Positions 57,935 through 64,000 of a stretch of DNA of 64,000 nt are shown in pieces (the stretch's first letter is position 1; each line of letters starts with the position of its first letter). Position numbers and translations under genes: made by a program. The stretch is from Bhargavaea cecembensis (GTDB taxonomy: Bacteria; Bacillota; Bacilli; Bacillales_A; Planococcaceae). The stretch is taken from the NCBI RefSeq assembly GCF_001619585.1, contig NZ_LQNT01000009.1, forward strand, positions 806,001 through 870,000, written 5' to 3'. Under the pieces are notes generated by a model. The model searched no databases. It was not told where the DNA came from and worked only from the letters and a program-made list of their open reading frames with translations.

Positions 57935-58483
57935 CTACACCGGCTGACGGATCTTCAATTCTTTGGCGCCCACCGGTTCGATCAGGCCCGGATATTCAGG
58001 GTCCTGATCAGGAACCCGAAACCGGCCGGGCTGGATGGTAGCGATCAGTTTTTCTTCCTCGTCTCCATATAGCGTGTGCCAGTTCTCCTCCTGGAGAAGA
58101 ATAAGGCTGCCCAGATATCGGGTTATCCCGATGACTTCTGTGACGAGAGGCAAATCAAGGCTTTCAGCCAGCCGGAAGGCCAGTTCTTCCCCGTATCCGG
58201 CATGGCCGGCAATCACCAGGTCGGGGTTTTCCCGCATAAACTCCGAACGCACGGCCCTGACAAAACGGTTCGGATTCACCGCTTCGTTGTCTTGCAAGGT
58301 CACCACACGATCTACCCCATACCGAATCCATTCCTCGGCAACGCGGTCCGGATAAGAACCGCATAGCCCCCCGGTCACTTCTCCGCCTTCCGCAATCTGT
58401 ACGGCGGCAGCGGTCGCTTCCAGGGCCTCGCCTATGATGGAGCCATCCCGGATCTCCCCGATAATGAATACATCTCTGGCCAT
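57935..58483 (-). CDS. Stand-alone ETF-alpha N-terminal domain protein
   Basis: 182 residues matching the N-terminal (domain I) part of electron-transfer flavoprotein alpha: FIIGEIRDGSIIGEALEATAAAVQIAEGGEVTGGLCG, YGVDRVVTLQDN, NPDLVIAGHAGYGEELAFRLAESLDLPLVTEVIGI, and ATIQPGRFRVPD. The FAD-binding C-terminal half found in the normal 320-residue subunit is missing. It lies directly after the fumarate-reductase-like flavoprotein, so it may be an electron acceptor or structural partner of that enzyme. The ATG has AAGAGGGATG upstream. How a half-ETF would function is unclear. Confidence 0.75.
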   Translation of the reverse strand: MARDVFIIGEIRDGSIIGEALEATAAAVQIAEGGEVTGGLCGSYPDRVAEEWIRYGVDRVVTLQDNEAVNPNRFVRAVRSEFMRENPDLVIAGHAGYGEELAFRLAESLDLPLVTEVIGITRYLGSLILLQEENWHTLYGDEEEKLIATIQPGRFRVPDQDPEYPGLIEPVGAKELKIRQPV

Positions 58484-58514
58484 TCAGCATCCCTCTTTAC
58501 CGTTTGGTTCCGGG

Positions 58515-60029
58515 TCAGGTGATGACAGCCTTTGCCCCTGCCCGTTCATTCGCGTGCTCTGCCGCATTGGCTCCGGCGATCTTTCCGAACACCGAGCCTG
58601 CCATCAGTCCCGCTCCGCCCGGATAATTCGAGTAGAACAGGCCGCCGGCCGCCTCTCCTGCCGCATACAGGCCCGGAATGGATTCGTACATCGTATCCTG
58701 AACTTCTGATTCTTCATTGATTTTCAGCCCGCCGAATGTGAATGTGATGCCGCAGGTGACGGCATACGCTTCAAACGGCCCTTCCTCGATCGGAGTCGCC
58801 CAGTTCGTTTTCGGGACGTCCAGCCCGATTGTGCTGCGGCCGTCTTTTACGTTCGGATTAAACGGTACAGAACGGTCGACCGATTTATTGAAGCGTTTGA
58901 CTTCTGCGAGGAATCGTTCTTTGTCCACGTCCATTTTGTCCGCCAGTTCCTCGAGCGTGTTAGCCCTCACCTTCGTGACTTTCCTGCCCTTGTATTCCTC
59001 GCGGAGCTGGGCTGCCGTCTGGGCGTCGAACACCTGGTAGCCGTAGCCGCCAGGCTGCTTGAGCAGTTCACGGCCGTATTTGGCATACGTGTAGTTCCGG
59101 AAATCCGCGCCCTCATCAAGGAAACGCTCGCCGTTGGCATTCACGAGGATCCCGAACGGATAGCTGAGCCGCTGGAAGCCCTCTTCGAAGTCCGGCAGGT
59201 AGCGGTCTCCCATGACGGCGTGCGAAAGCGTCCAGTTGCCTTCCGGCAGCGCACCGATATCCAGCGCCATCCTGATGCCGTCGCCGGTGTTGTACCGGGA
59301 GCCCCGCACGTGGACGGCATCCCACTGGGTGCCGAGGTACTTGGACCGCATCTCGGTGTTTGCATGGAATCCGCCCGATGCGATGATCACCGCAGCCGCG
59401 GAAATCCGCTTCGTCTTTCCGTTCTCTCGGATGACGACGCCGTACACCCCGTCATCATTCCGGAGCAGGCTGACCGCCATCGTCTTGTAGAGGATCCGCA
59501 CTCCTTGAGAAGCTGCCTCATCATGCAGCGCTTCGACCAGTCCATGGCCTCCGCCGACCGACTCCAGCACCATGCCGCCCCAGAACTTGAACACGCCATC
59601 GACCTTGAACGCCTGCCGCCCGTAGATCGGAATCCACTTCACGTTGTGTCGGGTCATCCATTTCATCGTCTCGTAGCTTTCGTCTGTGAGGATCGAGGCC
59701 AGCACCGGATCGGTCTTGTAGTCCGTCATCCTGCACATGTCGTCATAAAACTGCTCTTCCGTATAGGTCCCGAAGTCGGTCATCGCCATCTCGGCGTCAT
59801 CAAGGTCCGGCACCAGTTCCCGGATTTCTTCTGACCCGCTATAGGCAAAACGGATGGACCCGTGGGTATAGGTCGTGTTGCCGCCCTTTTCCGCTTCCGG
59901 CGACTTCTCGAGCACCATGACCCGGGCCCCCTGCTCGCGGGCGGATATCGCCGCACACATCGCGGCATTCCCTGCGCCGATGACGACAACATCCGTCTCA
60001 TAATCGAAATTCAGCTCTTGTTCCTGCAC
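58515..60029 (-). CDS. FAD-dependent fumarate-reductase/tricarballylate-dehydrogenase-like flavoprotein
   Basis: 504 residues. N-terminal FAD-binding DVVVIGAGNAAMCAAISAREQGARVMVLEK near residue 13, GGNTTYTHGSIRFAY, VIIASGGFHANTEM near 220, and the C-terminal GGLKINEESEVQDTMYESIPGLYAAGEAAGGLFYSNYPGGAGLMAG. This is the fumarate-reductase/ketosteroid-dehydrogenase superfamily, nearest in character to tricarballylate dehydrogenase TcuA. It would dehydrogenate a ring or carboxylate substrate. The GTG start has GGAAGGGG upstream. It sits between the ring-cleavage hydrolase and the half-ETF, so a dehydrogenation step of the same pathway with electrons passed to the ETF-like protein is inferred. Confidence 0.88.
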   Translation of the reverse strand: MQEQELNFDYETDVVVIGAGNAAMCAAISAREQGARVMVLEKSPEAEKGGNTTYTHGSIRFAYSGSEEIRELVPDLDDAEMAMTDFGTYTEEQFYDDMCRMTDYKTDPVLASILTDESYETMKWMTRHNVKWIPIYGRQAFKVDGVFKFWGGMVLESVGGGHGLVEALHDEAASQGVRILYKTMAVSLLRNDDGVYGVVIRENGKTKRISAAAVIIASGGFHANTEMRSKYLGTQWDAVHVRGSRYNTGDGIRMALDIGALPEGNWTLSHAVMGDRYLPDFEEGFQRLSYPFGILVNANGERFLDEGADFRNYTYAKYGRELLKQPGGYGYQVFDAQTAAQLREEYKGRKVTKVRANTLEELADKMDVDKERFLAEVKRFNKSVDRSVPFNPNVKDGRSTIGLDVPKTNWATPIEEGPFEAYAVTCGITFTFGGLKINEESEVQDTMYESIPGLYAAGEAAGGLFYSNYPGGAGLMAGSVFGKIAGANAAEHANERAGAKAVIT

Positions 60030-60046
60030 ACTGCCACCCCTTCCGG

Positions 60047-60913
60047 TTACAGACGGTCCCTGAAGAATTCCTGGATGAGGAAGTTGAACTCATCTTTCTT
60101 CTCGAGCTGCGTCCAGTGACCACATTGGCCGAAAATATGGAGTTGCGGATTTCCGAGGTGTTCGGCGAGATAATAGCTGGACTCGACCGAACACACTTTA
60201 TCGTTCAGACCATGGACGAGAAGCACCGGATGCTTGATGCGGTTCAGCGCGACTGTGGGAACCGGAACGGCCGCCGTGGCAAAGATTGAGTTGTTGGAGC
60301 GCTTGACTTCAGGACGCATTGCGTTCTCGAAACGGTCATCCGTAACGGCTTCGATTACCGGCCACATCTTCTCGGAATCGTACACGAACCAGCTCATGAT
60401 CTGCTGCAGCTTTTTCTTCGACGGGTTGTCGTAGAAGCTCTTCGCTCGTGCCAACTCAAAACTCATCTTCGTGTTCGGTGTTCCGCCAGGACCCATGAGG
60501 ACGACTTTGCCGATACGCTCCGGATGCTCGATAAGAAGCTCAAGCGCAATCGAGCAGCCGAGCGAGTTCCCGACAAGGTTGACTTTGTCGAGCTTGTAAT
60601 GGTCGATCAGCTCGATCGTCTGCCTGACCCACTCGTCCATCCAGGCCTGCCGGTTTTTCAGCGGCTCATCCGGATGGCTGCTGTTGCTGAAGCCATAAAG
60701 ATCCGGCGCCAGGCAGTGGAAGTTCTGGCCCGCCTCTTCAAGAGCGGGTTTCCAGTTGGCGATGGCCGTAACCCCCGGCCCTGATCCGTGCAGGAACAGG
60801 ATTGTCTCCGTGTTTCCTTCGCCGGACCGGTTGACGTACGTCTCAAAGTTCTCCGTCTTCACCACACTGCTCGTCACCTGTGCTTTTGTTTCCTGAGTCG
60901 CTTTTACCGTCAT
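60047..60913 (-). CDS. Meta-cleavage-product C-C hydrolase (alpha/beta hydrolase)
   Basis: 288 residues of the BphD/HsaD/XylF type: ILFLHGSGPGVTAIANWKPALEE, the signature of these enzymes, then LAPDLYGFSNSSHPDEP, the nucleophile VGNSLGCSIALELLIEHPERIGKVVLMGPGG, LLVHGLNDKV with the Asp, and IFGQCGHWTQLEKKDEF with the His. It cuts the ring-opened product of extradiol dioxygenase into a carboxylic acid and a hydroxydienoate. The extradiol dioxygenase gene precedes it by 23 bases. AAAGGGG stands upstream of the ATG. Which ring system is used is not clear. Confidence 0.88.
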   Translation of the reverse strand: MTVKATQETKAQVTSSVVKTENFETYVNRSGEGNTETILFLHGSGPGVTAIANWKPALEEAGQNFHCLAPDLYGFSNSSHPDEPLKNRQAWMDEWVRQTIELIDHYKLDKVNLVGNSLGCSIALELLIEHPERIGKVVLMGPGGTPNTKMSFELARAKSFYDNPSKKKLQQIMSWFVYDSEKMWPVIEAVTDDRFENAMRPEVKRSNNSIFATAAVPVPTVALNRIKHPVLLVHGLNDKVCSVESSYYLAEHLGNPQLHIFGQCGHWTQLEKKDEFNFLIQEFFRDRL

Positions 60914-60936
60914 GACTTGCCATCCCCTTTCATTAT

Positions 60937-61893
60937 TCAGCGTGCTTCAATTGTCGTTTTGACCAATTCTTTCGCGTTGATGCTGTCGCCCCAATAGGTA
61001 TTTCCGAAGGCGCGTTCGCTTTCATGCCATCTGACCGGCTCCCAGTCCGGCTCGAAGATCAGGTAGCCTCCGGTGAATAGTTCCACCCGGCACCCGCTGC
61101 CCGGGTCCGTGACATAGAGGTACATCGCCTGGGAGATTGAATGCTTGCCCGGCCCCACAAAGTCGAAGCCGTGCTCCTTCAGGATGTCCGCCGCACGCAG
61201 GATATCCTGCGAATCATCGGACCAGTAAGAGATGTGATGCACCCGTGCAGGTGTATCCGTTTCCGGCCGCGCAACGAAGGCGACGTCATGAACGAGCTGC
61301 GTTACGCTCATCCAGCCCGCCAGGATATCCTGGTTGTCGTTCTCGAGCAGTTCCCTCATCTTGAACCCGAGTACATTCTGCAGGAACTCGAATGTTTCCG
61401 GCGCCTGCTGGGACGTGTGCAGGTTGACGTGGTCGAACCTTCGCGGCGAAATCCCTTTAGCCCATGCCTTATAGGTCTGGTTTTTCAGGACGGAGCGGCG
61501 GTGTTCTTCCACTTCCGGCTTTTCAACATCGTAGTAAAGCTCGAATGTATGGCCGGATGGAAGAGAAAAGCGAATCGCTTCCCCGATGCCCGGTGTCTCC
61601 CATGCCGGGACGGTCCTGACACTGAGGTCCTGTTCTTCGAGCAGTGCCCTGAAGCCCTCTACATCCTCTCTTCTTTTCGTGCGCCAGCCGATATGCTTCA
61701 CATAGCCGGATTCCCCCTGCTCGACCGACAGCGTATGATGCTGGAAGTCCCCCCACGCACGCAGGTAGTGGACGCCGTCGATCTCCGCCGTTTCCTCAAG
61801 CCCGATCACATCCCGGAAGAATGTCAGGGACTTTTCCAAGTCCGAGCTGACAAGAGCCACATAGCCCAGTTTCGCAATTTCTGGTCTTTCCAT
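60937..61893 (-). CDS. Extradiol ring-cleavage dioxygenase, type I (catechol 2,3-dioxygenase family)
   Basis: 318 residues made of two VOC modules. The catalytic C-terminal module has the iron ligands: His in RRFDHVNLHT, His in VHHISYWSDD and Glu in CRVELFTGGYLIFE. AKLGYVALVSSDLEKSLTFFRDVIGLEETA opens the first module. Such enzymes cleave a catechol next to its hydroxyls using Fe(II) and O2. Length agrees with HsaC/BphC-type proteins. AGGTGGGGG precedes the ATG. It sits between the monooxygenase and C-C hydrolase genes, which is the classical meta-cleavage order. Confidence 0.93.
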   Translation of the reverse strand: MERPEIAKLGYVALVSSDLEKSLTFFRDVIGLEETAEIDGVHYLRAWGDFQHHTLSVEQGESGYVKHIGWRTKRREDVEGFRALLEEQDLSVRTVPAWETPGIGEAIRFSLPSGHTFELYYDVEKPEVEEHRRSVLKNQTYKAWAKGISPRRFDHVNLHTSQQAPETFEFLQNVLGFKMRELLENDNQDILAGWMSVTQLVHDVAFVARPETDTPARVHHISYWSDDSQDILRAADILKEHGFDFVGPGKHSISQAMYLYVTDPGSGCRVELFTGGYLIFEPDWEPVRWHESERAFGNTYWGDSINAKELVKTTIEAR

Positions 61894-61917
61894 TTCTCCC
61901 CCACCTTTTTTCTGGTC

Positions 61918-63111
61918 TCAGTAACGGATCGCATTTGACTCGAGCCCGACAAGGACACGGCCGTAGTTTTCCTTCGTGATGATCGGCGACAGCGAACGGT
62001 GCGAATGGAGTACGAGGAAGTCGCGAATGATCCGCTGCATCGGGTGACCGTTATACGCAAATCCGGATCCGCTGCCCGCCAGGAGTGCATCGAGGGCTTC
62101 CTTCAGAAGTTTGTTCGCATGACCGATGTCGGCAAGCGCCTTCACCCGTGCTTCGCGTTCCATGTATTGTCCGGACTCGGCCCAGCGGTCGATATCGTCC
62201 GCCACCTTGAAGAAGAAGTACTCAGCGGATTCGATTTTCAATGCAGCATCCGCGATGATGGCATGTGTGCTGGCGGCATCCTTGATAAAGTCCACACCCA
62301 TGTGGGCCGCGCGACGCATCGGCAGGCTCTGCTGGAAGAATTCCAGCGCGTACTTGAGCAGTCCGAGTCCCGGCAGGCCGAGTGACAGGATCAGTCCCGG
62401 GAACAGTGCCGAATTATATAGCGGGATATGGCGCAAATGGGCAGAATTGAACTCTCCGTCCAGCGCTTTCGAGAACGATACACAGCGGTGGTCCGGCACG
62501 AAGACATTGTGCATCTTGACGCTGTTGGAACCCGTGCCCTTCAGGCCCATGACATCCCAGTCATCCATGATTTCCAGTTCGCCGAATGGGAGGGTCATGA
62601 GGAGCTGGTCCGTGACATTTCCTTCTTCGTCGCGGATGATTGTGCCGAAGTACCCCCATGTCGCGTGTTGGGAACCCGAGCAGAACATCCAGTGTCCTTC
62701 CTCTATTAGATAGCCGCCGTCCACTTTTTTCGCCGTGCAGGAACGCGGTTCGTAAACACCTGCAAAGAGAACGCTTTCAGGATCTTCCCCGAAGATTTCA
62801 TCGTGCGCTTCTTCAGTGAAGGATTCCGCGACCATGAGCTCACGAATGGCGCACAGTGCCACGATCCACCCGGTGGACGCGCAGCCTTTCGAAATTTCGA
62901 CGACGGCTTCACTGTACGTCCGCATATTGGTTTCCAGGCCGCCGTACTGCTTTGGACGGAGCATCTTGAACAGCCCTGCTTCTTTGAGTTCCTTCATTGT
63001 GCTTTCGGGAATCTTGCGGATTTCCTCCGTCTCCTTCGCGCGTTCGCGGAGCCGCGGAATCATCGCTTTTGCGGATTCCACGACGTCCTTATATTCAACC
63101 GTGGATGTCAT
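61918..63111 (-). CDS. Flavin-dependent two-component monooxygenase, HsaA-like
   Basis: 397 residues with the acyl-CoA-dehydrogenase fold of group D monooxygenases: ESTMKELKEAGLFKMLRPKQYGG, EISKGCASTGWIVALCAI, HWMFCSGSQHATWGYFGT, DDWDVMGLKGTGSNSVKMHNVFVPDHRCV and HSHRSLSPIITKENYG. These use reduced FMN or FAD to hydroxylate a phenol to a catechol, and need a separate flavin reductase, which is not in the window. The ATG at 63111 follows AAGGAG. It is the first gene of the operon, with a cre-like site 83 bases upstream. The resulting catechol would be the substrate of the adjacent dioxygenase. Confidence 0.88.
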   Translation of the reverse strand: MTSTVEYKDVVESAKAMIPRLRERAKETEEIRKIPESTMKELKEAGLFKMLRPKQYGGLETNMRTYSEAVVEISKGCASTGWIVALCAIRELMVAESFTEEAHDEIFGEDPESVLFAGVYEPRSCTAKKVDGGYLIEEGHWMFCSGSQHATWGYFGTIIRDEEGNVTDQLLMTLPFGELEIMDDWDVMGLKGTGSNSVKMHNVFVPDHRCVSFSKALDGEFNSAHLRHIPLYNSALFPGLILSLGLPGLGLLKYALEFFQQSLPMRRAAHMGVDFIKDAASTHAIIADAALKIESAEYFFFKVADDIDRWAESGQYMEREARVKALADIGHANKLLKEALDALLAGSGSGFAYNGHPMQRIIRDFLVLHSHRSLSPIITKENYGRVLVGLESNAIRY

Positions 63112-63193
63112 AGGGAACACTCCTTTTTAATGTGTGGCGTTATATCAAATGTAAAGAAGATTCAGTCGTAAAATAAGACGAAAAAGCATTTGA

Positions 63194-63207
63194 ATGTAAG
63201 CGCTTTT
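63194..63207 (-). promoter_or_regulatory. cre-like CcpA site before the aromatic operon
   Basis: TGTAAGCGCTTTTC matches the CcpA consensus well and shares the TGTAAGCGCTT core with the site before the TRAP genes. It lies 83 bases upstream of the first gene; possible catabolite repression or activation. Confidence 0.55.
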
Positions 63208-63310
63208 CCGTAAATTTTTATCAGATTCCCCTGCGCGCAGCCGATACGGGCATCTCTTTTTAGATGGTTTCTGCGGATAAGGGGGATTTCGTCTCGATAG
63301 TGTGCTGTTG

Positions 63311-63398
63311 ATTTCCGTTACGGGCGGACGCTTTCCGCGGGGAAGGCATCGAGCCCCTTCCAGGGTCTCTCCGCGCTTCCTTTTCCGCAGGAGTCGCC
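63311..63398. repeat. GC-rich intergenic repeat, left arm
   Basis: Begins ATTTCCG and contains CGCTTTCCGCGGG, GGGTCT and CTTTTCCGCAGGAGTCGCC. It is inverted, with mismatches and indels, as the right arm at 63571-63667. The 170 bases between are AT-rich. Confidence 0.65.
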
Positions 63399-63570
63399 TC
63401 CCTTCACTCCAATCAACAAACTGAAGACATTCACATATATAAACAGATTTAAATACAAGGAAAACAGCTGAATTCGTCTCACTCCCTGACTAATGGCAAA
63501 GTAACGATATACCAAGGTGTTTACTGTTCTATTGCCAGCTCCAGTTAGCGGATTGAAGCGTAGGACCCGA

Positions 63571-63667
63571 GACACCTGCGGGAAAAGCGTTAGCCGAAGA
63601 CCCCGCAGAGCGCAGCTCGAGGAGGCTAAGGCAACGCCCGCGGTAAGCGAGGGTCCGCAGCGGAAAT
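63571..63667. repeat. GC-rich intergenic repeat, right arm
   Basis: Reads in reverse complement ATTTCCG ... CTTACCGCGGGCGTTG ... CTCGAGC ... GGGGTCT ... TTTTCCCGCAGGTGTC, parallel to the left arm. Elements with this character are common between genes in Bacillales genomes; whether it is a mobile relic or a structured RNA region is unknown. No gene was found in 63112-63770. Confidence 0.65.
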
Positions 63668-63770
63668 CCGGAGGATTTATAGCAAAAGAAAAAACTGCAG
63701 ACAAAGGAGTTATATACTCACTCTGTCTACAGTCCGAAGCATGTAATGATAAGCTTTCAGGGTAACCACC

Positions 63771-64000
63771 TTATTCAAATTTAATGTCTCCAAGTATTTT
63801 CAGTGAGTCGAGCATGAGCAGGAGTTCATAGGCGGTGATCGGGTTTCGGAGGTCTTTGTCCAGCAATTCTTCCAGTCTGGAGATGCGGTACATCAGTCCG
63901 CTCATGGAAAGCGAGAGGTCCGCGGTGGATTGTTGGAGGTTCCCGCCGTTCACCAGGAAGATATAAAGCGTTTTCAAAAGTTCGTCCCGCTTTTGTTCTT
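63771..64000 (-). CDS. PucR/CdaR-type transcriptional regulator, C-terminal part
   Basis: The last 76 or so residues of a regulator whose start lies beyond the right edge. The helix-turn-helix is typical of PucR/CdaR: RDELLKTLYIFLVNGGNLQQSTADLSLSMSGLMYRISRLEELLDKDLRNPITAYELLLMLDSLKI, with the N-G-G-N, the S/H-x-x-T/G-x-x-YR turn and the R-NP segment. Such regulators activate catabolic operons in response to a metabolite bound by the upstream domain. Its place beside the aromatic operon makes it the probable regulator of it. The apparent TTG at 63977 is an internal codon. Confidence 0.8.
   Translation of the reverse strand, partial: EQKRDELLKTLYIFLVNGGNLQQSTADLSLSMSGLMYRISRLEELLDKDLRNPITAYELLLMLDSLKILGDIKFE

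Noticed and set aside
63975-63977. TTG as start of the last minus-strand gene
   Set aside because: The frame continues upstream to the window edge with PucR-like residues (RDELL), so this is an internal codon of a partial gene.

Overview
The window looks like a chromosome segment of a moderately GC-rich member of the Bacillota, order Bacillales, most likely Planococcaceae. This is inferred from strong GGAGG-type ribosome binding sites with frequent TTG and GTG starts, intrinsic terminators after most units, a ComK homologue, an RsbQ homologue, CcpA-type cre sites and YezG/YwqK-family proteins. No rRNA, tRNA, CRISPR array or insertion sequence was seen. All assignments come from reading the sequence; no database search was possible.

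Layout. 1-2.6 kb: end of a ferric-siderophore ABC importer (binding protein, partial, plus two FecCD permeases). 2.6-10.6 kb: housekeeping genes on the minus strand (YciI-like, malic enzyme, nucleoside hydrolase, endonuclease V, acyl-CoA synthetase) around a YezG-like gene and three tandem YwqK-like genes, one of which is broken by an in-frame stop. 10.6-26.8 kb: amidase, DUF212 protein, two M20 amidohydrolases, a MATE-HAD-PH operon, a tightly overlapping catabolic operon (M20 carbamoylase-like hydrolase, GNAT, small membrane protein, DUF1445 protein, M20 amidohydrolase), a PanE-like reductase with a NUDIX gene, a secreted nuclease with an Excalibur domain and a SEC-C protein.

27-43 kb is the most distinctive part: a block of minus-strand genes that together look like an exopolysaccharide factory under cyclic-di-GMP control. 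In transcription order it has a degenerate response regulator, a HEAT-like membrane protein, a family 2 glycosyltransferase, a 1061-residue membrane-anchored glycoside hydrolase, two deacetylase lipoproteins, a hyaluronan-synthase-like glycosyltransferase with an N-terminal PilZ-like domain, a degenerate deacetylase-like protein and a nucleotide-sugar dehydrogenase. Immediately upstream, behind its own terminator, is an RsbQ-like hydrolase followed by a PAS-GGDEF diguanylate cyclase whose PAS domain resembles that of RsbP. I infer that an RsbQ/PAS energy-stress sensor has been joined to c-di-GMP synthesis and, through PilZ, to the adjacent polysaccharide synthase. I know of no description of this combination.

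43-48.4 kb: a fourth M20-type peptidase, comK, a large unrecognised gene, and a very charged 37-residue-repeat protein. 48.6-51.4 kb: a complete TRAP transporter (DctP, DctQ, DctM) behind a cre-like site. 51.5-53.9 kb: an HxlR regulator divergent from a glutathione-independent formaldehyde dehydrogenase and a GlcG/HbpS-like protein. 54-63.1 kb: a minus-strand operon for aromatic meta-cleavage (flavin monooxygenase, extradiol dioxygenase, C-C hydrolase, fumarate-reductase-type flavoprotein, ETF-alpha N-terminal domain protein), with an MFS importer and an arylsulfatase lipoprotein. A second cre-like site precedes it, followed by an inverted repeat pair and the C-terminal end of a PucR/CdaR-type regulator at the window edge. 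TRAP uptake, formaldehyde removal, desulfation and ring cleavage suggest use of substituted aromatic compounds, but the substrate is not determined by the sequence.
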